Shown in pieces: positions 41,174 through 52,416 of a stretch of 52,500 nucleotides of DNA (the stretch's first letter is position 1; every line of letters starts with the position of its first letter). The notes under the pieces are model-generated. The model was not told the DNA's origin and did not search any database. It was given only the letters and a program-made list of their open reading frames with translations. A program made the translations under genes and the position numbers. The stretch covers positions 32,501 through 85,000 of the forward strand of contig CAUYUJ010016342.1 in NCBI GenBank assembly GCA_963575745.1, given 5' to 3'. The DNA comes from Prorocentrum cordatum (lineage: Eukaryota; Sar; Dinophyceae; Prorocentrales; Prorocentraceae).

Positions 41174-42160
41174 TAAGGGACCTCTTGAAGCGCGCATCGC
41201 ATGTCAACTTCAAAACGCAATCGGTCACCGTCCAGGGTTCACTTTAGTTCCCAAGCCAACATGGCGACTTTTCGATGGTGGAGACCTGGGGAATTGCATG
41301 TAAACTTCAAGATCCAATCGATCACCGTTAAGGATTCACTTTCATTCCCAAGCCAACACTGCGACTTTTTTCAATTCTGAACAATAAAGAACTCCTCGAC
41401 GCGCGCGCGCGGGTGACCGCGCGCGCGCGGGTGACCCACCCACGCGCGTTTGTCGGCCTCCTTAAAGAGCACAGAAATTTCCAATTCAATTTTTGAAATT
41501 ACATGTCGGCTTTTCTATTGTAGATAATACAGATCTCCTCAACACGCGCCCGCGCGCGCGGGTGACCATTGTCACCCGCTCGCGGGTGACACGTGTCACC
41601 GTCGGCCTCCTTAAAGAGCCACAGAAATTTCAAATTCAGTTTTTGGAATTACATGTGGACTTTTTCCATTGTGGACAATACAAAACTCCAACGCGCGCGC
41701 GGGTGACCCGGCACCCGTCGGCCTCCTTAAAGAGCCACAGAAATTTCAAATTCAGTTTCTGGAATTACATGTAGACTTTTCTATTGTGGGCAATCTAGAA
41801 GTCCGCACGCGCGCGCGCGCGCCGCGGCGCGCGCGCGCGCGGGTGTCCCCGGCCACTCGCACGTTTCGCGGGTGACACGCCACCCGTCGGCCTCCTTAAA
41901 GGGCCACAAAAATTTCAAATTCAGTTTTTGGAAATACATGGCAGCTTTTCTATTGTGGACACTACAGAACACCTCACGCGCGCGCGCGCGGATGCGCGCG
42001 CGCGCGGGTGACCCCGGCCACCCGCGCGCGCGGGTGACCCGGACCCGCGCGCGCGCGCGGGTCACCCGAAATCCGTTCGGCCACCGTTAAGCATTCATTT
42101 GAGTTTTCAGGCCAACATGGGGGCTTTTCGATTAAATCGATAAGTCACAAAGACACCATG
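41174..42160. repeat. Array of ~80-bp AT-richer cores separated by (CG)n GGGTGACC islands (copy 1)
   Basis: The core GTCGGCCTCCTTAAAGAGCC, continuing through CACAGAAATTTCAAATTCAG and ACATG...TTTTCTATTGTGG, recurs at 41455, 41604, 41720 and 41889. Between cores lie CGCGCGCGCGGGTGACC tracts of variable length, some palindromic. A related ~90-bp unit (CAATCGRTCACCGTTAAGGATTCA type) repeats at 41208, 41296 and 42070. The equivalent array in copy 2 is at 48545-49540. Confidence 0.9.
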
Positions 42161-42243
42161 AGCCATGATACTTGAAAGAACACCATGACATCATTACCCA
42201 GCGCCGAGCTCATGATCTCATGGTAGATTTGTTGTATTCCCGC

Positions 42244-43254
42244 ACCAGCACCAAGGCCAGCTACGCCCGCCGCAGCTCGGCATAATCGAGCCAAGCCCCG
42301 CTAAAACCAATGCAGGCGGGCCCAGCCCAGCAGCGCCTAGGTCAAGTCGGCAGAACCCCCCCCCCCCCCAGTCCAGCGCGGAACGCCGCAGCTCGGACCC
42401 GCTCGGCGCGAATCCATGAAGCTCAGCTCTGCGCACACCAAAAACACGCAGTCCACCAAGGACCAAAAATAACCAAGATGGCCTGGATGTTAGGCTGACT
42501 GACAATATGGCCGAAGACGGCCCCCAGACGGTCACCGCTCCCACCCCCACAGCGACGCCAAGAGCCCAAACAGATTCAACAGACGAGTTGGACAGGGACG
42601 TGGACAGAAGATCCCCAACTGGAGCCCCGAGGGAGCATGAGGCCCGAGACAACGCCCCAGAATCCCGCGCGAGAGGCCCTCAACAGGCCCTTCATTGCTG
42701 TCTCAAGCGCGTCGCACCAAATACTCGATTTGGATAGTTGCGTGCTCTTTCCCCCGATCGGGGGGGATAATGAACGCGGGAGGGGGGGGGGGGGAATGAA
42801 AGAGGAAAAGGGATGAGGGGGAGAAGGGCCCATTGCCACCCGGAAAGGCAAGACTAATGCACCACTGGAACTCCTAAACATCAGGGGGGCAACCGCGACG
42901 AAGGCAAGACGAATGCACCACTGGAACTCCTAAACAGCAGGGGGCACCCACGACGACCGCAAGACGAATGCAACACTGGAGTCCCTAAACAGCAGGGCGC
43001 ACCCACGACGAAGGCAAGACGAATGTACCACTGGAATACCCAAACAGCAAGGGGCAACCACGACGAAGGCAAGGCAAATGCATCACTGGAGCTCCTAAAC
43101 AGCAGGGGGCACCCACGACGAAGGCAAGACGAATGCACCACTGGAACTCATAAACAGCAGGGGGCACCCACGACGAAGGCAAGACGAATGCACCACTGGA
43201 ACACCCAAACAGCAGGGGGCAACCACGACGAATGCAAGGCGAATGCATAACTGG
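42244..43254. repeat. Segment Y, inner tandem duplicate 1
   Basis: A 1.01-kb stretch repeated directly at 43255 onwards (offset 1011 falling to 1008 through shorter poly-C). It ends inside the 55-bp minisatellite, so the duplication joined a minisatellite unit to the ACCAGCACC start. Confidence 0.9.
42850..43253. repeat. 55-bp minisatellite, about 7 units
   Basis: Same unit as at 14461-15300, cut short by the inner duplication junction. Confidence 0.9.
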
Positions 43255-45528
43255 ACCAGCACCGAGGCCAGCTACGCCCGCCGCAGCTCGGCATAATCGA
43301 GCCAAGCCCCGCTAAGACCAACGCAGGCGGGCCCAGCCCAGCAGCGCCTAGGTCAAGTCGGCAGGACCCCCCCCCCAGTCCAGCGCGGAACGCCGCAGCT
43401 CGGACCCGCTCGGCGCGAATCCATGAAGCTCAGCTCTGCGCACACCAAAAACACGCAGTCCACCAAGGACCAAAAATTAACCAAGATGGCCTGGATGTTA
43501 GGCTGACTGACAATATGGCCGAAGACGGCTCCCAGACGGTCACCGCCCCCACCCCCGCAGCGACGCCAAGAGCCCAAACATATTCAACAGACGAGTTGGA
43601 CAGGGACGTGGACAGAAGATCCCCAACTGGAGCCCCGAGGGAGCATGAGGCCCGAGACAACGCCCCAGAATCCCGCGCGAGAGGCCCTCAACAGGCCCTT
43701 CATTGCTGTCTCAAGCGCGTCGCACCAAATACTCGATTTGGATAGTTGCGTGCTCTTTCCCCCGATCGGGGGGGATAATGAACGCGGGAGGGGGGGGGGG
43801 GGAATGAAAGAGGAAAAGGGATGAGGGGGAGAAGGGCCCATTGCCACCCGGAAAGGCAAGACTAATGCACCACTGGAACTCCTAAACATCAGGGGGGCAA
43901 CCGCGACGAAGGCAAGACGAATGCACCACTGGAACTCCTAAACAGCAGGGGGCACCCACGACGACCGCAAGACGAATGCAACACTGGAGTCCCTAAACAG
44001 CAGGGCGCGCCCACGACGAAGGCAAGACGAATGTACCACTGGAATGCCCAAGCAGCAAGGGGCAACCGCGACGAAGGCAAGGCAAATGCATCACTGGAGC
44101 TCCTAAACAGCAGGGGGGCAACCACGACGAAGGCAAAACGAATGCACCACTGGAGCTCCTAAACAGCAGGGGGCACCCACGACGAAGGCAAGACGAATGC
44201 ACCACTGGAACTCATAGACAGCAGGGGGCACCCACGACGAAGGCAAGACGAATGCACCACTGGAACACCCAAACAGCAGGGGGCAACCACGACGAATGCA
44301 AGGCGAATGCATAACTGGAATACCCAAACAGCAGAGGGCAATCACGACGAAGGCAAGACGAATGCACCACTGGAGCTCCTAAACAGCAGGGGGCACCCAC
44401 GACGACCGCAAGACGAATGCAACACTGGAACTCCTAAACAGCAGGGGGCGCCCACGACGACCGCAAGACGAATGCAACACTGGAGTCCCTAAACAGCAGG
44501 GCGCACCCACGACGAAGGCAAGACGAATGCACCACTGGAATGCCTAAACAGCAGGGGGCAACCACGACGAAAACGAGGCGAATGCACCACTGGAACTCCC
44601 GAGCAGCAGGGGGCAACCACGACGAAGGCACGACGAATTCACCACTGGAATTCCTACACACCAGGGGACAACCACGACGGAGTCAAGACGAACACCGATC
44701 GCACCTAGTTTCTGGGCCACTGGCGCGCATCGGATAACGGACGTGGTCCGACCGTCGAACAACAGCGAACGTCGACTAAAAACGCTCGACGGCCGAGGCT
44801 CGTTAACATGAGCTCCCCCTCTCCCCCCTTCCCTCCCCCTGTCCCGATCCTCGCATTCTGCCTTATCTTTCGTTCTTGGCTTTCCTCCTACATCCTCGCA
44901 CTTCCTCCATCCTCGTGGCATGCGTGCTCGCGTCGAACGCGGCGGTGCTCGATGTGGCGTTTGCGCTGCTTGCGGGCCCGTTACCCCACCTGCATGGACC
45001 ACTGGATTTCCGAAACAAACCCCGTGGATGGCGCGCATGACGCCGGGCCCTGCTCTTAGCCATTCATGCGCCTGCCGCTCGCTGTTGGCGCCGTGGTGCT
45101 CTTTTCCCGGGCGCCGCGGCGCCTTTGTGTTTCCAGCGGCGCTGGCCGCACTAGCTCGCTGGGTTTAGGATGGGCGTGGCAAGCAGCAGCAGGGCAATAG
45201 GTTGCACTGGTTCCCTACAAGGCGCTGTTGGCGCTGGCGCTAATCACCGCTGGCGATGCTGTTACTGTTCGATCTCTGTCACAACCTGGGTCGGTCGCCA
45301 TCCCAAACAGTCAACTCTGGGAGCCGCCGCTGTACAAAAGTTGCGGGGCCCGGGCTTCCCTCTGCAAAAACTGGCCCCCATCAGCCCATCTCCTCGGAGT
45401 GGATATCCCTACGCCTTGCTCGGAGACCCCTTACTCGGCGCCGCGCCCTGAGTCGGCGCCGCGCCCTGACTCGGCGCCGCGCCCTGACTCGGCGCCGCGC
45501 CCGAGCCCGTGCCCTTTCCCGCCGCCAA
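43255..45528. repeat. Segment Y, inner duplicate 2, complete
   Basis: Continues through a full minisatellite (43855-44700) and about 830 bp of unique sequence to the CCCGCCGCC junction with segment X copy 2. Bases 43480-45528 match 14085-16133. Confidence 0.9.
43855..44700. repeat. 55-bp minisatellite, about 15 units
   Basis: Same 55-bp unit and nearly the same order of variant units as the array at 14461-15300, showing descent from one array. Confidence 0.9.
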
Positions 45529-46554
45529 CCTCTGCCGCAACGATGAGCCCACCCACTGCACCTTCTCCTCCTGGGCGCGGGCGACTCTGGGCCTCTTGCC
45601 TGATCCCCCGTGGCTGCTGGGGGCAACGTTGGCCGCGCCATCCCCCGGGCCTCCCGGGCTGGCCGCGTCCTCCGCCTTAGGCTTGTTCGTGAAGCCTTGC
45701 ACCGTCTTTGGCTTATCGAGGTCGGGCACCTGCAACCCTTTTTCCTTGAACATGTCCACCAGCGGCTCCGACATCATCGCCCTGCCGCCCATCTTCATCT
45801 TGGCAGGGGAGTTGACGTCGAAGGGGTCCTCGATCTCAACCTCATCGGCGAAGGCGAAGTCGATGGATTCGTCTTCGCCGGGCATAAGCGAGCACAGGCA
45901 CTTCTTGGCCAGCATGCGAAACCAGCCTGCCGCGTCGGCAAGCTGAACCATCGACATGTCCTTCATGTCCTTCATGGGCTTGCCATTGAGCGCGTAGGCG
46001 GCCACGAACCAGTCGATCAAATCGTCGATGTGCGACCCCTTGTCGGTGCACTGCGGTGGGAGCTCTGCGTCTGGAGAAGCCCCGACAGCCCAAGCGAGCA
46101 CCCCGACAAGGTCAACCTTTGGCCAGTCCGCGCCGTCGGACAGATCCGGCTCCATCCTCTGGAAGGCGGGTTTCACGACGACGTCAACGTACTTCACAAG
46201 GTGCTTGATCCTCTTGCAGGCCACTGCGATTTTCCTCCTCTTCGGAGGCGGTGGTCCAGGCTTCATCGTTGCGTCGCCCTTCTTGTGGGTTCCATTCATG
46301 AGGTCCATGAGCGCGCCATCGCTCGCGAAGCTTTCGAGGGTCATCAGGGCGGCGGGGTCCTCGAACAGGCCCGCCAACCCTTCGCTCTGCAACGCCTGGC
46401 GGACTCCGAACAACAACTTTGGCCGCTGCTGCAGCAGCCCCACGGTCTTTTCCATCTCCTTCTGGACGGCAATCTCGGCGAAGGTGCCGAAGCCCTCGAT
46501 CACCGCATCGGCCTGCGCATTCGCCCGTTTCTCAGTGAAGCGTTCGTTCGCCAT
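45409..46554 (-). CDS. Hypothetical duplicated protein, copy 2 (probably the complete form)
   Basis: 381 residues from Met at 46554 (MANERFTEKRANAQADAV), the equivalent of Met 39182 in copy 1. After the shared RQRLAAG it ends in a low-complexity tail with four GAAPSQ-like repeats and KGSPSKA. That tail lies in segment Y and is also present at 16.1 kb, so Y followed by X is the original order and this copy is the unbroken one. It has the same KRRK nuclear-type signal and acidic stretch as copy 1. Differences between the copies are mostly amino-acid changing, which argues against strong constraint. No known family. Confidence 0.7.
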   Translation of the reverse strand: MANERFTEKRANAQADAVIEGFGTFAEIAVQKEMEKTVGLLQQRPKLLFGVRQALQSEGLAGLFEDPAALMTLESFASDGALMDLMNGTHKKGDATMKPGPPPPKRRKIAVACKRIKHLVKYVDVVVKPAFQRMEPDLSDGADWPKVDLVGVLAWAVGASPDAELPPQCTDKGSHIDDLIDWFVAAYALNGKPMKDMKDMSMVQLADAAGWFRMLAKKCLCSLMPGEDESIDFAFADEVEIEDPFDVNSPAKMKMGGRAMMSEPLVDMFKEKGLQVPDLDKPKTVQGFTNKPKAEDAASPGGPGDGAANVAPSSHGGSGKRPRVARAQEEKVQWVGSSLRQRLAAGKGTGSGAAPSQGAAPSQGAAPTQGAAPSKGSPSKA

Positions 46555-48139
46555 CGGTGGCGGGCCCTTGCAGTGCACCAGGGGCGCCCTAGCCAACTGA
46601 TGAGCCCGAGCGCTGCTACGGCGCTGAGGCGTGGCAAGCAGGGGGGAACCAGGGCCCGACACCGCGAGTAGGCAGGGCTGCCAACACGCAACTGCACGCT
46701 GGGCCCCCTCGCGCTTCGGGATAATGCGGCGGCGCACGCCGAGGGGACGGCCGATCAAACGCAACGTCCGAGAGATGACTGTGCCCCAACACTGGCCGCT
46801 GCATTTCAAGAAGCATCCGAGACACCCCAAAACGAACCCAACAGGACCCCAGAGACCGCCAAGAGGACCCCCAAACGATATCGCCCCCATGGTAGAAAGT
46901 GGCCAACCCGCCGCTGGGATATCTGATGCCTGGGCGGTCCAAAAGACAATGGGTGGAGCACGCGGAGCGTGAACGGAAGAATTTGCAAACCGAATGGGCC
47001 CCACCGGCAGTGGCACTGGGAGCCAGGCCCTTCCAGAAGGGGGCGTCGGGCATGTCGATTGACACACCATGCAACATGAAGGCGCCCGCAACCTATACCA
47101 GTCATGAGTTTCGATATAAGCACCCGGAGTACTGAGAGTTCCGTGTTTGTTATTCCAAGCCAAACTTCCCTCGCTCCCGTCGCATCCCGCCCGCCCCCTA
47201 CCTTCCCTCCGTCGCTATTGCGATGTATGTTATTGTTTCCCCTGAAGGCGGGGGGGCGGGGGCGATCGCGGCATCCTCCCATTGGGGGCTCCACGCTGAT
47301 GGGGTCATGTTGATGCTGGATGGGCGCCGCTCTTCCTCCCGTCAGGCCGCCGTCGTCTTTCTCTCCCGCTAAGGCCCCAAGATGGAATCCTGAAGGCCTC
47401 GCGGGGCCCCCCACCCCCCTCTCCACCCCCCATGGGTATCCGACGGAGGCCCCCGCCACCCCCGAGGAACCAGCAGGGCCCTCACGCGGATATTTCTCTA
47501 GTGGGCGGGCCCCCGTGGAGGGTCGCCACATCAGGGCCTGCCACGACGCCGCAGCCCACCTCCCTGCACGAGCTCCCCGGCGGGCGGCGCGAAGCACCGA
47601 CGCGGAGCTCTCGTTCACTTGCGACGCCGCGCGGCCCGCGTCAGGGGGAGCAAACGCAATGTTGAAAGCCGAATGGGGCGGCGCCCTCGCGGCGCAACTT
47701 CGGGGCCCGCCCCCGCCGCCGCGGCTACACGGCTCCAGGGGAAACCTAAATGGCCGAGGACGTCCTTGCAATGACACTCCGCCCTCCCATGAGGGGAAAG
47801 CCCAGGCTTCTCGACCACCTTGCGAAGGTGCTATCCTGATTGACTTCGACCTCCCTTGACGGGGCGCGAGCCCGAGCGGCTATCTCGATCCCGCCCGACT
47901 GGGCCCTCGATCCCGCCGACCGGGCCCTCGATCCCGCGACCCCGAGCGGCCATCTCGAACAGTGAAAGCACGTGCAATCCATAAATAAACGCAGCCCGAG
48001 TCGATAGTCATTTGGTTTCCACGAGATGTCGCGAGGCAGCCGCACTCCTACGAATGCAGTGGCCCACGGCCCCTCCCGCCACCGCGCCTGGGCTGTGGAT
48101 CAGAGAAGCCTTTTGGACGCAAGCGAAATTATTCTGGAA

Positions 48140-48480
48140 GGCTCTCGAGGGCTTCTTCTGGGGGCTCCTGGGATCCTCTCGGGGCCCCTTTAGGGGGCCT
48201 CTATAAGCCTCATGGGGGCTTCTGAAGAACTCTCGGGGGCGTCTCGGACGCCTCTAGGGTGCTCTTGGCCGCCATCTTGGGTCGGATGTCTCTAAGTGTC
48301 CGTTCATGCCCCCCTTCCCGGGCCACTTTTGGGGCCCTCTTGGGCGCCTCGTGGGCCGTATTGGGGGGCTCGTAGGCCTTCCACGGGCCCTCTTTGACCG
48401 TCTCGGGGCTCTCTTGGGGGACTGTTGCGCCGCACTGGAAGACTATTTGGGGCCTCTGGTGCCGCCCTGGGATATTGGGA
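48140..48480. repeat. Degenerate GGCCTCTTGGGGGC repeat (copy 2)
   Basis: Near-identical counterpart of 40770-41110. Confidence 0.6.
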
Positions 48481-48544
48481 GAAAGAGGGGCAACGCCAAA
48501 ACCACGGAGAACCCCATAAACAAACTATGACGTTCTCGCATTCC

Positions 48545-49540
48545 TAAGGGACCTCTTGAAGCGCGCATCGCATGTTAACTTCAAAACGCAATCGGTCACC
48601 GTCCAGGGTTCACTTTAGTTTCCAAGCCAACATGGCGACTTTTCGCTGGTGGAGACCTGGGGAATTGCATGTAAACTTCAAGATCCAATCGATCACCGTT
48701 AAGGATTCACTTTCATTTCCAAGCCAACACTGCGACTTTTTTCAATTCTGAACAATAAAGAACTCCTCGACGCGCGCGCGCGGGTGACCGCGCGCGCGCG
48801 GGTGACCCACCCACGCGCGTTTGTCGGCCTCCTTAAAGAGCCACAGAAATTTCCAATTCAATGTTTGAGATTACATGTCGGCTGTTCTATGGTAGACAAT
48901 ACAGATCTCCTCAACACGCGCCCGCGCGCGCGGGTGACCATTGTCACCCGCTCGCGGGCGACGCGTGTCACCGTCGGCCTCCTTAAAGAGCCACAGAAAT
49001 ATCAAATTCAGTTTTTGGAAATACATGTGGTCTTTTTTTTCCATTGTGGACAATACAAAACTCCAACGCGCGCGCGGGTGACCCGGCACCCGTCGGCCTC
49101 CTTAAAGAGCCACAGAAATTTCTAATTCAGTTTCTGGAATTACATGTAGACTTTTCTATTGTGGGCAATCTAGAAGTCCGCACGCGCGCGCGCGCGCCGC
49201 GGCGCGCGCGCGCGCGGGTGTCCCCGGCCACTCGCACGTTTCGCGGGTGACACGCCACCCGTCGGCCTCCTTAAAGGGCCACAGAAATTTCAAATTCAGT
49301 TTTTGGAAATACATGGCAGCTTTTCTATTGTGGACACTACAGAACACCTCACGCGCGCGCGCGCGGATGCGCGCGCGCGGGTGACCCCGGCCACCCGCAC
49401 GTGCGGGTGACCCGGACCCGCGCGCGCGCGCGGGTCACCCGAAATCCGTTCGGCTACCGTTAAGCATTCATTTGAGTTTTCAGGCCAACATGGGAGCTTT
49501 TCGATTAAATCGATAAGTCACAAAGACACCATGAGCCATG
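48545..49540. repeat. Core/(CG)n GGGTGACC array (copy 2)
   Basis: Counterpart of 41174-42160. Core spacing is retained but (CG)n lengths differ by a few bases, e.g. shorter tracts near 49375 and 49400. Confidence 0.9.
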
Positions 49541-49832
49541 ATACTTGAAAAAACACAATGACATCATTACCCAGCGCCGAGCTCATGATCTCATGGTAGA
49601 TTTATTGTATTCCCGCACCAACACCAAGGCCAGCTACGCCCGCCGCAGCTCGGCATAATCGAGCCAAGCCCCGCTAAAACCAATGCAGGCGGGCCCAGCC
49701 CAGCAGCGCCTAGGTCAAGTCGGCAGAAGCCCCCCCCCAGTCCAGCGCGGAACGCCGCAGCTCGGACCCGCTCGGCGCGAATCCATGAAGCTCAGCTCTG
49801 CGCACACCAAAAACACGCAGTCCACCAAGGAC

Positions 49833-50480
49833 CAGCAAGCCTCAAGGTAGCGCGGCCCGGCCCAGCCCCGCCCAATTCAGCCGAACAGATAACGAATGCT
49901 ACTGGGCCCGCGCTTGCCAAGACCAGCTTCTGTCGGCCCACTGCAATCCATCCTGGCCCAGCTCAGCCCAGCTCAGACAAAATCCTACTCAGCGCGGCCC
50001 AGCGCACCTCCACTGGAGCTTGACAAGCTCACCTCGGCCAGCCCCTGCTCGGCAGTCAGAAATCAGGCCAATGCAGCCCCGTCGGGCTCGCCCAGCGCAA
50101 GCCAGCTCAGCCCGAGACGGTCCAGCCCAACATGCAGAGAAATGCCCAGTCAAGCTTTTCCCAGGTCCGTCGAGACCCACCCAGCCAAGCACGAGCCACT
50201 TCAACCCAACTGAGTTCAGCCCTGCCACCTGGCGGAAGCAAGCCGCGGGCACATTCATGGGTCGCGCTTGCCCCCGAGTGGCCCGCGCGTCACGTGTGTT
50301 TCCGAAACTGCAGCGGGCGCGTTCGCATGGTGCGCGCGGGCCCATATTGGTCCGCCGCGCGCCACGTCGCCCCCGCCACAGCTCGGTCCTGGTCGCGCCC
50401 CGCGGGTCCCCGAGTGCAGATCGCCACCACAATAGCCTCGCTGGCTGTCGGCGCGCCCACAAAGGGGGGGGGTCTACCTC
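49833..50480. repeat. Degenerate GCCCAGC/CAGCTCAG-rich sequence
   Basis: Irregular words such as GGCCCAGC and CCAGCTCAGCCC repeat for about 400 bp and then fade. They resemble words at the start of segment Y (42244-42420). No gene is called; the frames on both strands are biased by the repeat. Confidence 0.5.
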
Positions 50481-50489
50481 TGAAGGCCT

Positions 50490-51045
50490 TTCGAGCAGGT
50501 CTACCTTTCAACGGTTGTTTGTTTTTCCCTGAACTCTCCGAGCGATCACACGGGATACCTACGGACACGCGCTCCCCGAACGTTCACACACATGCTTGTA
50601 AGTATCCTCTCACTCCTGTTTGTACCTGCGGTTTCCTCCGTACCCCCCCACACACCACTTCCAGCATCATATGTGTAACCATCATTGTCACCATCACCAG
50701 CACCCCATTACATCATCGCCACCACCTTCACCAGCGGCAACATCACAAGCAAGATCATCGTCATCATCATCACTAGCATGATCCCCATCATCATGGTCAG
50801 CACCATCATGATAATCAGCATCAACATAAACAACTGCTTCGAAACATTAGCAACATTGGCATAATCACAAACATCATCGTCGTCATCGTCTTCGTCACCA
50901 CCCTTATCATCATCAGCATCACCATCATCATCAGCAGCATCAAGTAAATCGTCATCAGAATGAAAACCAACATCATCAACATCATCATCCTCATCATCAA
51001 CATCGCCATCATCATCAACATCATCGTCATCACCGCCATCTCCAT
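50490..51045. repeat. Dispersed repeat family R1, copy 3 (head plus ATC tract)
   Basis: Head boxes GAACTCTCCGAGCG, CACGGGATACCTA and ACGCGCTCCCCGAACG at 50530-50585, then an ATC tract at 50680-51045. Confidence 0.85.
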
Positions 51046-52035
51046 CATGATCTGATGGTTTCGAGAACCCGTTCGAAGGCAGGTGTAAGGAGGGTCCCAA
51101 GTGTTTGTTTGAACAAATGTATTGGAAACAAGATCAGAACCCTACGCTTCTTGGGCCACAGTGGAGGTCATCCAAGAGCGCTCCGACAAAATGTCTCGAA
51201 ACAACTCTTGGCACATCTCAGAATTATTTGAAGATGTCTCGGGCCAAACGGAAGTGCTGAAAGTTCCGAAGAGTAGGCCAGCGATTTCAACGCCCCCATG
51301 TTCTCAGGATGGTTCAGGCAAAACGCTTGTGATTAGCACAAGACGTCTTAAACAATAGCCTCGAACATCTCGATGTCGTGAGGATGTCTCAGGCGAAGCG
51401 TACATTTCCCAAACCTGACCTGGCATGCCCGGGGCGCGCGTAAGAGCAATGAATTGCGCGAGAACGTGCAGCAGCATCAACATCACGTGTAGTGTACCCG
51501 AGCTCTCCGAATGTTCACAACGGGTACCTTTGCACACGCGCTCCGAGAACGTTCGCAAGCGTTTTTCTAAGTATCCTCTCACTCACTGTGCACCTCCGAT
51601 ATTCTCCGTCTGCCCCTCACTGACAGGAACATCGCCACCATCATCATCGTTACCACCACCAGCACCCCATTCTATTATCGCAACCAGCATCATCAACAGC
51701 AGCATCACACGCAAGATTCGCGCGATTACAATCACAATCGTGATCACCGTCATCATGATCAGCACAATCATCAGCATCAACATCATCACAAGCAACGGCT
51801 TCGCAACATGAGCGGCATGATCACTATCAGCATCATCATCATCATCAGCAGCAGCATCAGCATCAGCATCAACATCTAGATCATATTCATCATAATGTGC
51901 ATCATCATCATCATCACCACCACCACCACCATCACCATCACCATCACCAGCACCACCACCATCATCAGAACCATCATCCTCATCAGTATCAGCATCGTCA
52001 TCAACATCGTCATCACAGACATCCCCATCATGATC
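51046..52035. repeat. Dispersed repeat family R1, copy 4 (full unit)
   Basis: Starts with TGATCTGATGGTTTCG, contains the tail boxes (CATCCAAGAGCGCTCCGACA, GACGTCTTAAACAATAGCC) and the head boxes (51410-51620), then an ATC tract (51625-52035). The CTCTCCGA box is at 50534 and 51504, giving a period near 970 bp. Confidence 0.85.
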
Positions 52036-52265
52036 GGATTGTTTCGAGGACCCGTCCCAAGGCAGTGTTACCGGGATCTCTCGAGCGAAACGCTTTCGTC
52101 TGAACAAACATAGCTAAAAACAAGTGTGTTTCAAAGGTTTCGCTTCGTGGGCAATCGTGGGGGCAATCCCAGAGCGCTCAATAAAGATATCCCAAAGCAG
52201 CTCTTGGCGCATCCCAGTGCTTCGGGGATAAGCCAAACGACCTTGTTGACAGTTCCGAGAATCCG
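52036..52265. repeat. Dispersed repeat family R1, copy 5 (partial)
   Basis: Begins GATCGGATTGTTTCGAGGACCC, like 51050 and 4125, and keeps weaker matches (CCCAGAGCGCTC, AAGCCAAACGACC, GACAGTTCCGAGA) before unique sequence. Confidence 0.7.
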
Positions 52266-52357
52266 CCGGCCCTCTTGTGGGGCCACCAGGCTGCGAGGCG
52301 CGTGATTCGCAGTTTCCTGTACCAGTTGTAGTTTGTAGTTTCCAGTGTTACAGTTCT

Positions 52358-52416
52358 GCTTCTTGCTGGTTACTGTAACTAATTGACTTCTTGCTGGTTA
52401 CTGTAACTAGTTGATT
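52358..52416. repeat. ~30-bp direct repeat, two copies
   Basis: CTTCTTGCTGGTTACTGTAA followed by CTA(A/G)TTGA occurs twice in a row. GTTACTGTAAC inside it is nearly palindromic. Confidence 0.8.

Larger units (their letters stand above)
38146..42470. repeat. Tandem duplication, segment X copy 1
   Basis: Collinear with 45529-49832 at an offset of 7371-7383 bp and roughly 97% identity by eye. It includes the gene copy, about 1.5 kb of 5' flank, the GGCCTCTTGGGG-type block and the CG-rich array. The two copies with segment Y between them form a tandem array with a 7.37-kb period. Confidence 0.95.
45529..49832. repeat. Tandem duplication, segment X copy 2 plus the start of Y
   Basis: Collinear with 38146-42470. 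From about 49617 it re-enters the start of segment Y (GCACCAACACCAAGGCCAGC) and stops matching at 49832, after CCACCAAGGACCA. Confidence 0.95.

Noticed and set aside
45610-46671. 353-codon + strand frame
   Set aside because: It is the antisense shadow of the - strand gene 45409-46554, and the same shadow exists opposite copy 1.
46806-47777. 323-codon - strand frame upstream of the copy-2 gene
   Set aside because: The equivalent region in copy 1 is broken between frames, and the peptide is low-complexity, so a real gene is unlikely.
38146-49832. LTR retrotransposon with segment X as the long terminal repeats
   Set aside because: X carries a gene, segment Y has no reverse transcriptase or integrase, and Y resumes after the second X. 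The pattern is a tandem duplication.
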